NCBI GenBank assembly: GCA_944322715.1
Contig: CALUPT010000008.1
Location: 1 to 64,000, forward strand
From: an uncultured Bacteroidales bacterium
GTDB lineage: Bacteria > Bacteroidota > Bacteroidia > Bacteroidales > UBA932
Length of the DNA: 64,000 nt
Reading direction: 5' to 3'
Position 1 is the stretch's first letter; every line of letters begins with the position of its first letter. Position numbers and translations under genes: made by a program. The notes below the pieces were generated by a model. It was not told the origin of the DNA. It did not search any database and worked only from the letters and a program-made list of their open reading frames with translations. Shown here in pieces: positions 53,670 to 62,428 of this stretch.

Positions 53670-56600
53670 TCAGAAACTCAAATTCAGCGCAATGGAGAAA
53701 GTACGGCGCGCCGGCCATGTCATAGTCTCGGGATCACGGCCTTCCCATCTTTTGTCAAACGCTATCACGAAAGGGTTGGTAAGACTTGCCGAGACGTATG
53801 CGTTGATCATTCCAAGTTTGTTTATGAAATCCTTCGGCAGATCGTACTGTAGAGATATGGATCTGCAGCGGAGGAATCCTGTATCGGCTATCCTTGCCGT
53901 AGACCTGTTATACATTTCATATATGCTGGAATATTGAGATGACAGCCCATCATCCCCGTAATACAAAGTGGTATAGAGATCATTCGGGTTTCCTGCCGGA
54001 ATGGATGGGATTGTCGTATGAGTCTCATCGCCCGGCTGTCTCCACCTGTCAGCCATATATCTTGGAACATTCGATTCCGGACGCGGCATACCGCTTGACG
54101 CATAGAACGAAGGAAGCCAGCCCTGTGCTCCGACAGATATGGCGAATGCGGCACGGAGATGGAAATTTCTGTAACGGAGAGAGGTGTTTATACCTCCATA
54201 AAGATCCGGCTCAGTACATCCGGCCTTCACGAGGAAATCCTTGAATTCAGGCTGTCTCTCGTCAGTCTTGTTGAAAAGAGGCCGTCCTGTCTCGTGGTCG
54301 AGACCTGCAAAATCATAAGCCCAGAATGTCCCGTATGCCTCACCGGGGACTATTGCTGCTCCTGTAAGATAGTCTTCAGGCGAATTTATCCTGTTATTGT
54401 TCTCGACGACATTCCGTTCGTGGCTCGTATTGAACGACAGGGACCATGTCCAGTCCTCTGTCCGTACCGGAGTCGCGCTTATGATGAACTCGTACCCCCT
54501 GTTCTTCATAATCGAGCCATCGATATATGCGTTGACATCACCGTACTCTACCGGAATATCGTGCGATGAAAGGACAGAAGACAGTTTATCATAATAGTTG
54601 AAATCCGCGCTGAGCCTTCCTTTAAAGAACGAGAATGACACACCTACATTAAAGTCCCGGGTACGTTCCCAACCGAGATCAGGATAAGGAAGCGACTGGA
54701 TTGTCAGGTAATACTGGTGGAAATAATCGTGGATACCCCCATCCTGTGCGATCAGATATGGAGACACTGCCGTCACAGCATTTCCTCTCCATCCATAGGA
54801 GAAGGATATGTCGAACATATCGTACCAGTTGTCTGCGAAATCCATAAACGGTTCCTCTCCGATACGCCATTTGCCTCCGAGGGAGAACGTAGGGTTGAAT
54901 CTCTTGTTCTGGTCCTGTCCGAATCTGTTGGAAGCATCCAGACGCGCATTGAGGTTGACAACATATCTGTCATCGTAGCTGTAGACAGCCGTGAAATATT
55001 CACTGAGCTGGTTGGAGATTGTATTCACCACACTAGAGCCGTTCTTCATATCTTCGTGGAGCGTCGTCTGCGACTGTGTCGCCGCTCCGGTAACAGGAGT
55101 TATGGATAGAGGGACATTGGCGTATGCTTCTCCCCTGAACTTCAGATATCCATACCTCATATTGGTAAATCCATCCGTCTTGTCGGAAGTCATCTGAAAA
55201 CCGAGATTCATCGTCAGGCGGTGTTTTTCCCTGAATGTGTTATTATAGACGAAAGCTCCTCTGACAGACCAGTTGAATGTACTGTTGTTCTGGGTGTTCA
55301 GCAGACCTCCATACGGGAGAGGACTGGCAAGCTCTTCAGCGGAATTCGGCTGGACAGTACCGTATTCATAACCTCTTATCGAGGTGATATAGTTGGAATA
55401 TTCGGTCGCCCACGATTTCATATTCACAGAAGCGAGGGCCATGGTCACATCACCCTGGAACTGGAAATGGTCGAGGAAATCCCACCTTATACTCAGATTA
55501 GACTGGAAAGTCTGTGTTGTAGTCTGGGCTCCAGTATTTTCTATTTCGTTAAGTATATTATAGTTATAATAATTCTTGCTAGCGTAGGAATGGCTCGGGT
55601 TTCCATATTTCTCGTGATAGAAATAACTGCCATCATCGTTATACGCAGGAATGGCACGGGTAGTGTTCATTGCGTATGTGTAAGGATCCGTTCCGAAAGC
55701 GAAATCATTGACTTTGCGGTAACTGCCGTTCAGAGACAGGTCGATTGAAAGTCTGCTTACAGGTCTGTATGTAGTATTGGAACTTGCAGTAAACTGAAGC
55801 TGGTCATTCCCTTTTGCATCTCCCTGGGTATCGTTGACCCCGATCGAGAATCGGCTCTGTACCTTATCGCCGCTTGCCGATACGCTTACATTATGCGTAT
55901 GGCTGACAGCCGAGCGGAACAGGATGTCAAACCAGTCCGTATTCATATACTCCATCCTGCGGAATTCATTCTGAAATTCCTGGATTGTAATCTCCTTGTT
56001 CTGCAGCTTCTGGATCAGCCCTCCATACCCTATAGGCAGGATTGCCTGTGTATACTGGTCACGGTCTGCATACATCTCCTGCTGGAACTGCATCCATTCC
56101 TGGGAATTCATCATATCATAGAGTCCGTATGCAGGACGCTGGCTGACACTGACATTACCACTGTAATTGACAGACAGTCCTCCCCCTGTGGCTCTCTTCG
56201 TAGTTATGACAATGACACCGTTGGCCGCCTGGGATCCGTAGATTGCGGTAGATGCGGCATCCTTCAGGACAGTGATGGTCTCTATATCTGCCGGATTAAG
56301 CCAGGATATGGCATTTCCGGCTGTCTGGGCGAGGTCTTCCATATCTCCGGAAATAGGGCTCGCATCATTGGGGATGGGCACCGGATTGGTCTGTATCACC
56401 CCATCAACGACCCACAACGGTTCCTGATTCCCCAGAATCGTGGATGTTCCCCTGATCCTGATCTTCGGAGTACCACCGACCTTTCCGGTAGTGTTCAGGA
56501 CGGACATTCCGGGAATGACACCCTGAAGCATCTGGTCTATTGTAGCCTCTCCGGGTATAAGGATATCCTTGGCCTTGATCTGGGTGACGGCACCTACATA

Positions 56601-57011
56601 TTCACTTCTGTTATAATTGCCATATCCTGTCACGACAATCTCATCCAGAGCTTCCAGGTCATCCTGGAGGGTCACGTTCAGATGCGTCTGTCCTGTATAA
56701 TTGATTTCCTGAATGGAATATCCCAGGCAGGAAAAGACAATGGTCCCTTCTTTTCTCCCTTGGAGATCCAGGTCATAATTCCCGACCGCATTGGTTTCGA
56801 CACCGATACTGGTGCCTTTGATCATGACGGCCACACCCGGTAGAGCGACACCGTTGCGATCCTGGACCTTACCGATAATGTGCCCTTGTCTGGGGATATT
56901 ATAATCCTGCCCCCCCTGAACGGCAGAATCTGCCGGCCGGCCTGTATCTGCATAACCAGGCACAGATACAGACAAGGCTGCAAAAAGCAATACGGATGAT
57001 AATGCTTTCAT
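53670..57011 (-). CDS. SusC/RagA-family TonB-dependent receptor
   Basis: A 1113-residue outer membrane importer. After the signal peptide come a CarboxypepD_reg-like domain (HIIGKVQDRNGVALPGVAVM), the TonB box region EALDEIVVTGYG, the plug with AASTAIYGSQAANGVIVITTK, and the beta-barrel ending in FSIALNLSF. There is no STN domain, so sigma/anti-sigma signalling is not expected. It is the first gene of a six-gene operon. Confidence 0.95.
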   Translation of the reverse strand: MKALSSVLLFAALSVSVPGYADTGRPADSAVQGGQDYNIPRQGHIIGKVQDRNGVALPGVAVMIKGTSIGVETNAVGNYDLDLQGRKEGTIVFSCLGYSIQEINYTGQTHLNVTLQDDLEALDEIVVTGYGNYNRSEYVGAVTQIKAKDILIPGEATIDQMLQGVIPGMSVLNTTGKVGGTPKIRIRGTSTILGNQEPLWVVDGVIQTNPVPIPNDASPISGDMEDLAQTAGNAISWLNPADIETITVLKDAASTAIYGSQAANGVIVITTKRATGGGLSVNYSGNVSVSQRPAYGLYDMMNSQEWMQFQQEMYADRDQYTQAILPIGYGGLIQKLQNKEITIQEFQNEFRRMEYMNTDWFDILFRSAVSHTHNVSVSASGDKVQSRFSIGVNDTQGDAKGNDQLQFTASSNTTYRPVSRLSIDLSLNGSYRKVNDFAFGTDPYTYAMNTTRAIPAYNDDGSYFYHEKYGNPSHSYASKNYYNYNILNEIENTGAQTTTQTFQSNLSIRWDFLDHFQFQGDVTMALASVNMKSWATEYSNYITSIRGYEYGTVQPNSAEELASPLPYGGLLNTQNNSTFNWSVRGAFVYNNTFREKHRLTMNLGFQMTSDKTDGFTNMRYGYLKFRGEAYANVPLSITPVTGAATQSQTTLHEDMKNGSSVVNTISNQLSEYFTAVYSYDDRYVVNLNARLDASNRFGQDQNKRFNPTFSLGGKWRIGEEPFMDFADNWYDMFDISFSYGWRGNAVTAVSPYLIAQDGGIHDYFHQYYLTIQSLPYPDLGWERTRDFNVGVSFSFFKGRLSADFNYYDKLSSVLSSHDIPVEYGDVNAYIDGSIMKNRGYEFIISATPVRTEDWTWSLSFNTSHERNVVENNNRINSPEDYLTGAAIVPGEAYGTFWAYDFAGLDHETGRPLFNKTDERQPEFKDFLVKAGCTEPDLYGGINTSLRYRNFHLRAAFAISVGAQGWLPSFYASSGMPRPESNVPRYMADRWRQPGDETHTTIPSIPAGNPNDLYTTLYYGDDGLSSQYSSIYEMYNRSTARIADTGFLRCRSISLQYDLPKDFINKLGMINAYVSASLTNPFVIAFDKRWEGRDPETMTWPARRTFSIALNLSF

Positions 57012-57085
57012 AAATGATTTTGTTAAGTCGTTAATATCCTGAATAATTATTCAAAATACAGGTAGAGTCACCCCCACGCATAGCG

Positions 57086-57115
57086 CAAATTTAGAATTTT
57101 TTGAAATATTATCAA
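57086..57115 (-). promoter_or_regulatory. susC operon promoter
   Basis: TAAATTTG (57086-57093) and TTG (57113-57115) on the minus strand are 19 bp apart; the start codon lies 75 bp downstream. Confidence 0.55.
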
Positions 57116-57134
57116 TGAATATACACTATTTTTG
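57100..57134 (+). promoter_or_regulatory. Promoter of the divergent TlpA gene
   Basis: TTTG (57100-57103) and TATTTTTG (57127-57134), 23 bp apart. It overlaps the susC promoter, so the two units may be regulated together. Confidence 0.5.
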
Positions 57135-57158
57135 TCCCGGAATCCAAAAGTATCGGGA

Positions 57159-59156
57159 ATGGACATGCAAAGGACACTTTTACTTGCAGCTGCAATGACT
57201 GCAGGAATTGATGCACTGGCCCAGGAGGTCTGCACATTTGAACCTGAATATTTGCACGAGGGTGATACAGTCACTCTTGGATATGACCCGGAGGCATCTT
57301 TCCTTAAAGGAGAGATAGAAGGGGTTTACTATTTCTGGAGAGATTACCGCTGGGAAGCCCGGGATATGGAAATCGAGAAGCAGAATGACGGCACGCTCAC
57401 CGCGACATTCAGGATTCCGGAAAAGACAGCCCTGACTGTGTGGAAATTCTATGACAGGGATACTGTGGATATAGGAGGGCCATCTTTCACGTATGCCAGA
57501 TATGTCCTGGATAAAGATGGACGGAACTTGCCTTCCGCAAATATAGGCTGGGGACTTCTGCGGGGAGAGCACACACAGGAGCTGGCGGGTATCCCATCTC
57601 TGCAGAATGCAGGATTCGACAGGAAAGATGATGAAACAGTGCGTATGTGGATAAACTATGAACTCAGGGATAACCCTGAATGTTTGAAAGATATATTCTG
57701 GTACGCCACACTGGCCATGCAGCGCGATTCCACAGTATCCAAGGCCGACATGAAGAAGAACATCAGGACACTGCTTGACAGAGATTCCGAAGGAGACAGG
57801 CTGAATGAAAGGCAGCTTATGCAGGCGCATCAGATAGTATCCTCGATACTTCCGGATTCTACTATGAGAGCAGAAATAGAAGAGAGGCTGTCAGAGCGTT
57901 ATCCGGACGGTGAATTCTTCAGGGAAAAAACGGCACGCGAACTGTTCCTGATGGACAAGTCCGATCCTGATGATTTCAGTTCATGTTTTAAAGGATTCCT
58001 CAAAAGATTCCCGCCAGAGAAATTCATTGACTCATTTGTCGAAGATGATATGTTTGACCACTATTACAGCAATCTTTTCAGGATATATATATACAATGCA
58101 ATCATTCTGGACAATGACTATTCCAGGCTTGTCGAATGTCTTCCTGTCGCTCCGAGAAGAGATCTGTCAATGTATTTCTGGCATATAATCCAGATTCCTT
58201 ATATGCGCGGAGATGTGTCTGCAGAGAATCTCTATCCTTATGCAAGGCTGATATATGAAGAACTGCAGTCCCGCCCAAGAAATGCGGCAGAAAAAGTATG
58301 GTCTCCTAAAGAATGGAAAGACAAGTTCTATCGTGACAATGCACCTGCCTGGCTTGACTACTCTAAAATCCTTGATGAAATAGGAGAAAACAGCCATGCA
58401 ATGTCACTGATGGATACACTGTCATTATATTTAGGCAGCCGTAATGCAGATTTCAATGATTTCTATGTAAAGCTGCTGAAGAAGAACGGGAGGGACAATG
58501 AGGCCCTTGCTCAGATCAAGGCCGCCGTGTCAGAGAACCAGGCATCTCCAGAAATGCTGGATATCCTGAAAACTGAATATATGAGGAACGGAGGTACAGA
58601 GGATGGATTTGACGGATACATCAATTCGATGAAATCTGAAACACTTATGAAAGCACATAGGGATGCCCTTGTGTCCAGCATGATCAATGTCCCGACAAAG
58701 CTGTTCAAGCTGGACAGACTTGAAGGGGGCAAAGTGAATATGGCTAAACTTGACGGACATATAATAGTGCTCGATTTCTGGGCAACCTGGTGTGGCCCGT
58801 GCAAAGCCGCGATGCCTGGTATGCAGATGGCAGTGGACAGATACAAGGATGATGATGCAGTTGATTTCTTCTTCATTTCCACAATGGAGAACAGGAAAGA
58901 CTATGTCAAGGTTATAAAGGATTTCATCTCTGAAAAGGGCTATGACTTCCAGGTACTTCTGGACAATCCGGATGAAAAAGGACAGCGTCAGGCCGTCTAT
59001 TCATACTACGCAAGGCAGTTCCATTTCTCCGGGATACCGCAGAAAATGATAATTGACGGTGAAGGCAATGTACGGTGGATAGCGACAGGATACTACGGAT
59101 CTCCAAGCGCCCTTGCAGATGAGATCAGTATAATCATAGAAGAGATAAAGAAATGA
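57159..59156 (+). CDS. TlpA-type thioredoxin protein with large N-terminal domain
   Basis: A 665-residue secreted protein (signal ending DALAQ). The first 110 residues look like a beta-sandwich, followed by about 400 helical residues and a thioredoxin domain with WATWCGPC (Cys 545 and Cys 548) and FSGIPQKM. It is a paralogue of the protein at 49633 and is transcribed divergently from susC. It overlaps the next gene by 4 bp (ATGA). Confidence 0.82.
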   Translation: MDMQRTLLLAAAMTAGIDALAQEVCTFEPEYLHEGDTVTLGYDPEASFLKGEIEGVYYFWRDYRWEARDMEIEKQNDGTLTATFRIPEKTALTVWKFYDRDTVDIGGPSFTYARYVLDKDGRNLPSANIGWGLLRGEHTQELAGIPSLQNAGFDRKDDETVRMWINYELRDNPECLKDIFWYATLAMQRDSTVSKADMKKNIRTLLDRDSEGDRLNERQLMQAHQIVSSILPDSTMRAEIEERLSERYPDGEFFREKTARELFLMDKSDPDDFSSCFKGFLKRFPPEKFIDSFVEDDMFDHYYSNLFRIYIYNAIILDNDYSRLVECLPVAPRRDLSMYFWHIIQIPYMRGDVSAENLYPYARLIYEELQSRPRNAAEKVWSPKEWKDKFYRDNAPAWLDYSKILDEIGENSHAMSLMDTLSLYLGSRNADFNDFYVKLLKKNGRDNEALAQIKAAVSENQASPEMLDILKTEYMRNGGTEDGFDGYINSMKSETLMKAHRDALVSSMINVPTKLFKLDRLEGGKVNMAKLDGHIIVLDFWATWCGPCKAAMPGMQMAVDRYKDDDAVDFFFISTMENRKDYVKVIKDFISEKGYDFQVLLDNPDEKGQRQAVYSYYARQFHFSGIPQKMIIDGEGNVRWIATGYYGSPSALADEISIIIEEIKK

Positions 59157-60250
59157 GACAGATATTCAGAGCGGCCCTTGCCATCTGCTTCCTGTGCTGC
59201 GTATGCATCGCATCCGCCCGGCAGCCGGAATCTGGCTTCCGGTCCGAGGATGTGCTTTTCTACGGACAGGACTCCCTGCACTATGCAGGTACTCTCACTC
59301 TGCCAGACAATCCCGGCAGGCATACAGCCGTAGTAATCGCATCCGGGACATATCCCCAGGACCGTGATGGAACAATGGCCGGGCACAAGATTTTCAAGGA
59401 GATAGCCGAATATTTGAGTCGCAGAGGAATAGCCGTACTCCGAGTAGATGACCGAGGCGTCGGGGGATCTGACGGAATATACGAGGATGCCACCACTGCC
59501 GATTTTGCCGGGGACGTGATAGCTGCAGTAGAATATCTCCGTACCAGAAAAGAAATTGACAGGAGAAGAATCGGTGTACTGGGGCACAGTGAAGGTGGCG
59601 CAACATGCTCCATAGCGGCTTCAGAATGCAAGGATATCAGATTCCTCATATCTGTAGCCGGACTTATGACAGATGGTCTGAGTTCTGTCATACAGCAGAA
59701 CAAAGACATTGTAGCCTCAACTGACGGGATACCTGACATAAACAGGAAAAGATATGACGAGATAAACGGTATTATGTTCCATACGGCGTATGAATATGCG
59801 AATGCCGACAGCACGACACTGTCAGCTGCCTTATACAAGGCCTACGATGAATGGAAAGCTAAAGACGATGAAATGATACGGGAATCCGGCATCATGAACG
59901 ATCATTTCAGATATCCTATATACATGTATGTCCAGCAGGCTACAAGCAATTGGTACCGATTCTTCATCAGATACAATCCCGCAGACTATCTGAGCAAGGT
60001 GAAGATTCCCGTACTGGCTGTCAACGGGACAAATGATGTAATGGTGAACTGCAGCCAGAATCTTGAAAACGTAAGGAAATATCTCAGCCACAACAGAAAT
60101 GTCACCACTGTGGCCCTGCCCGGGCTGAATCATCTTCTGTTGCCTTGCAAGAAAGGGACACCTGATGAATATGCAAAGATAAGTGCACCCGTGTCTGCGG
60201 AAGCACTTGAAATCATATTTTCATGGATAGAGGAAAATATCGGATTATAG
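59153..60250 (+). CDS. Secreted alpha/beta hydrolase (esterase/peptidase-like)
   Basis: A 365-residue serine hydrolase with a signal peptide (FLCCVCIASA). The nucleophile elbow is GHSEGG with Ser 146; DDRGVGGSDG is the usual preceding loop, NGTNDVMV carries the likely Asp and GLNHLL the His. It resembles the EstD-like esterases and dienelactone-hydrolase-type proteins. It is translationally coupled to the TlpA protein before it. Confidence 0.87.
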   Translation: MRQIFRAALAICFLCCVCIASARQPESGFRSEDVLFYGQDSLHYAGTLTLPDNPGRHTAVVIASGTYPQDRDGTMAGHKIFKEIAEYLSRRGIAVLRVDDRGVGGSDGIYEDATTADFAGDVIAAVEYLRTRKEIDRRRIGVLGHSEGGATCSIAASECKDIRFLISVAGLMTDGLSSVIQQNKDIVASTDGIPDINRKRYDEINGIMFHTAYEYANADSTTLSAALYKAYDEWKAKDDEMIRESGIMNDHFRYPIYMYVQQATSNWYRFFIRYNPADYLSKVKIPVLAVNGTNDVMVNCSQNLENVRKYLSHNRNVTTVALPGLNHLLLPCKKGTPDEYAKISAPVSAEALEIIFSWIEENIGL

Positions 60251-60697
60251 GCTTACGGTAAACTCCACTGTTGAAGGAGGAATGCACATCGTGTCATTGC
60301 AGGCCGCATATTCCAGGAATCCCCTGACATTGCATCGCTTGCCCCTGATCTTGAATTTCTGGATAAATGTCACCTTCTTCTCGAAATAACGGACTTCCAT
60401 CCCGAACATACTGTCAAAGGCTGAAATCTCTTCACCCAGGGCAGAAAGCTTGCCATCTGCGGATGCACCCTTTGCTGATTCAACTGTCACTGAAGCAGAT
60501 ATAGGACCTCCTTCAGGCATATCGGTAGAATATACATGCCATCCGTCAGCCATATCGGCTTCAAATATCACCTGCACTTCCTTTTCAGATACCTGTTCCT
60601 GCCTGACTGTAAACCGGACAGGAGAATCATTCTGTGCTGCCGCTGCAACCCCTGTAGCAAGCACGACACAGCAAAGAAACAATTTCAATGCTTTCAT
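60245..60697 (-). CDS. Stand-alone DsbD N-terminal-like domain protein
   Basis: A 150-residue secreted protein (signal ending VAAAAQ) matching the N-terminal immunoglobulin-like domain of DsbD, which accepts electrons and passes them to periplasmic partners. The Cys pair lies in YAACNDTMCIPP, five residues apart. The membrane and thioredoxin parts of DsbD are absent. It could serve the TlpA proteins of this block, but this is inference. Its stop codon overlaps the end of the hydrolase gene by 6 bp. Confidence 0.75.
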   Translation of the reverse strand: MKALKLFLCCVVLATGVAAAAQNDSPVRFTVRQEQVSEKEVQVIFEADMADGWHVYSTDMPEGGPISASVTVESAKGASADGKLSALGEEISAFDSMFGMEVRYFEKKVTFIQKFKIRGKRCNVRGFLEYAACNDTMCIPPSTVEFTVSL

Positions 60698-60737
60698 ATC
60701 GGATTATTTTTTCAATAGACAACCGTCTGTCGGGTGA

Positions 60738-60745
60738 CAAAAATA
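60738..60745 (-). promoter_or_regulatory. Promoter -7 element of the DsbD-like gene
   Basis: TATTTTTG on the minus strand, 41 bp before the start codon; the -33 element is unclear. Confidence 0.4.
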
Positions 60746-60766
60746 GCGTTTTTTTTACAATATTTA

Positions 60767-60774
60767 TAAATTTG
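60767..60774 (+). promoter_or_regulatory. hydG promoter -7 element
   Basis: TAAATTTG matches TAnnTTTG, 56 bp before the hydG start codon. Confidence 0.5.
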
Positions 60775-60829
60775 TATCCGACCTTGATATCAGTCCGATT
60801 TTAAGCAGGCATCATCAGGAAAAGATAAT

Positions 60830-62275
60830 ATGGGAAATTACAGACATGTCTTCAATCCCGCATCCGGCATTGCCGGGGAGTTCATCAATGACAGGGAGAT
60901 ACTCGAAACCGTCAGCTATGCTATGGATCACAGCCGCGACAGAGCTTTGATGGAAAGCATCATTGCCAAGGCGGAGGAGTGCAGGGGACTTGCGCACAGG
61001 GAGGCGGCGGTGCTGATGGAATGCAGCGAACCGGACCTTCTCGACAGGATATATTCCCTTGCACGGCAGATAAAAAGGAGACTCTACGGGAACAGGATAG
61101 TGCTCTTTGCACCGCTATATCTGTCCGACTGGTGCATAAACGGCTGTATTTACTGCCCATACCACGCAAAGAACAGGCATATACCCCGCAGGAAACTGTC
61201 ACAGGACGAAATCCGGGCCGAAGTGACAGCCCTCCAGGACATGGGACACAAGAGACTGGCCATCGAAGCCGGTGAAGACCCCGTACACAACCCGATAGAA
61301 TACATTCTCGAGTCTATAGGCACAATCTACGGCACCCATCACCGCAACGGCGCCATCAGGAGGGTGAACGTGAACATTGCCGCCACGACCGTGGAGAACT
61401 ACCGCAAACTGAAGGAAGCCGGGATAGGCACCTATATACTGTTTCAGGAGACATACAACAGAAAGAACTATGAGAAGCTGCATCCGAGCGGCCCCAAAAG
61501 CGACTACGCCTGGCATACAGAGGCCATGGACAGGGCAATGCAGGGAGGGATAGATGATGTAGGGACAGGAGTACTGTTCGGACTGGATACCTGGAGATAT
61601 GACCTTGTGGGGCTGCTGATGCACGCAGAGCATCTCGAGGCAAGGTTCGGAGTAGGGCCGCATACCATCAGCGTGCCCCGTATCTGTCCTGCGGATGGCA
61701 TAGACACAGGAGACTTCCCGAACTCCGTACCGGACGATATTTTCTGCAGGATCGTGGCTGTATTGAGACTCGCCGTGCCGTACACCGGAATGATCATCTC
61801 CACAAGGGAATCCGAAAAAGTGAGGGCGAAGGTGCTGGAACTCGGAATATCCCAGATAAGCGGAGGCTCCCGTACCAGTGTAGGAGGATATGCAGACAGC
61901 AGCGTACAGAAGCAAGGAAACGATGACACGGCACAGTTCGACATCAGCGACAGGAGGTCCCTGGATGAAATTGTCGGATGGCTCCTTGATCTGGGGCATA
62001 TCCCGAGTTTCTGCACCGCTTGCTACCGTGAAGGCAGGACGGGAGACAGGTTCATGTCGCTGGTAAAAAGAGGGAAGATAGCCGACTGCTGCCAGCCGAA
62101 CGCACTGATGACACTTATGGAATATCTCTATGACTATGCCTCTGCGCAGACAAAGGAAAAAGGACTGGCTGCCATACGGAAAGAGATGGAAAATATTTCC
62201 AGCGATATGGTCAGGGAACTGACAGCCAGACATCTGGAAGATATCCGGAACGGAAGGCGGGATTTCCGGTTCTGA
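60830..62275 (+). CDS. hydG: [FeFe]-hydrogenase maturase HydG (tyrosine lyase)
   Basis: A 481-residue radical-SAM enzyme that splits tyrosine to make the CO and CN ligands of the H-cluster. The SAM cluster motif CINGCIYC gives Cys 102, 106 and 109; the C-terminal motif for the second cluster is CTACYREGRTGD with a further CC about 20 residues on. The length is normal. It is followed by hydF after 150 bp containing REP elements. Confidence 0.96.
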   Translation: MGNYRHVFNPASGIAGEFINDREILETVSYAMDHSRDRALMESIIAKAEECRGLAHREAAVLMECSEPDLLDRIYSLARQIKRRLYGNRIVLFAPLYLSDWCINGCIYCPYHAKNRHIPRRKLSQDEIRAEVTALQDMGHKRLAIEAGEDPVHNPIEYILESIGTIYGTHHRNGAIRRVNVNIAATTVENYRKLKEAGIGTYILFQETYNRKNYEKLHPSGPKSDYAWHTEAMDRAMQGGIDDVGTGVLFGLDTWRYDLVGLLMHAEHLEARFGVGPHTISVPRICPADGIDTGDFPNSVPDDIFCRIVAVLRLAVPYTGMIISTRESEKVRAKVLELGISQISGGSRTSVGGYADSSVQKQGNDDTAQFDISDRRSLDEIVGWLLDLGHIPSFCTACYREGRTGDRFMSLVKRGKIADCCQPNALMTLMEYLYDYASAQTKEKGLAAIRKEMENISSDMVRELTARHLEDIRNGRRDFRF

Positions 62276-62298
62276 ATATACTACTGAACAATCCTACT

Positions 62299-62414
62299 GT
62301 CATTCTGGACAAAGCACTGTCATTCTGAACGAAGTGAAGAATCTGTCAAGGGACACCGGAATGGACTCCAGATCCTTCGCTGACGCTCAGGATGACAGAC
62401 AACGAAGGATGACA
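62299..62414. repeat. REP-type elements, inverted pair between hydG and hydF
   Basis: One copy in one orientation (62319-62345, with GAACGAAGTGAAGAATCTG) and one in the other (62369-62397, CAGATCCTTCGCTGACGCTC), plus partial units at 62299 and 62401. The inverted pair could form a long hairpin in the hydG-hydF transcript. Confidence 0.75.
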
Positions 62415-62428
62415 AAAATGATATATTT

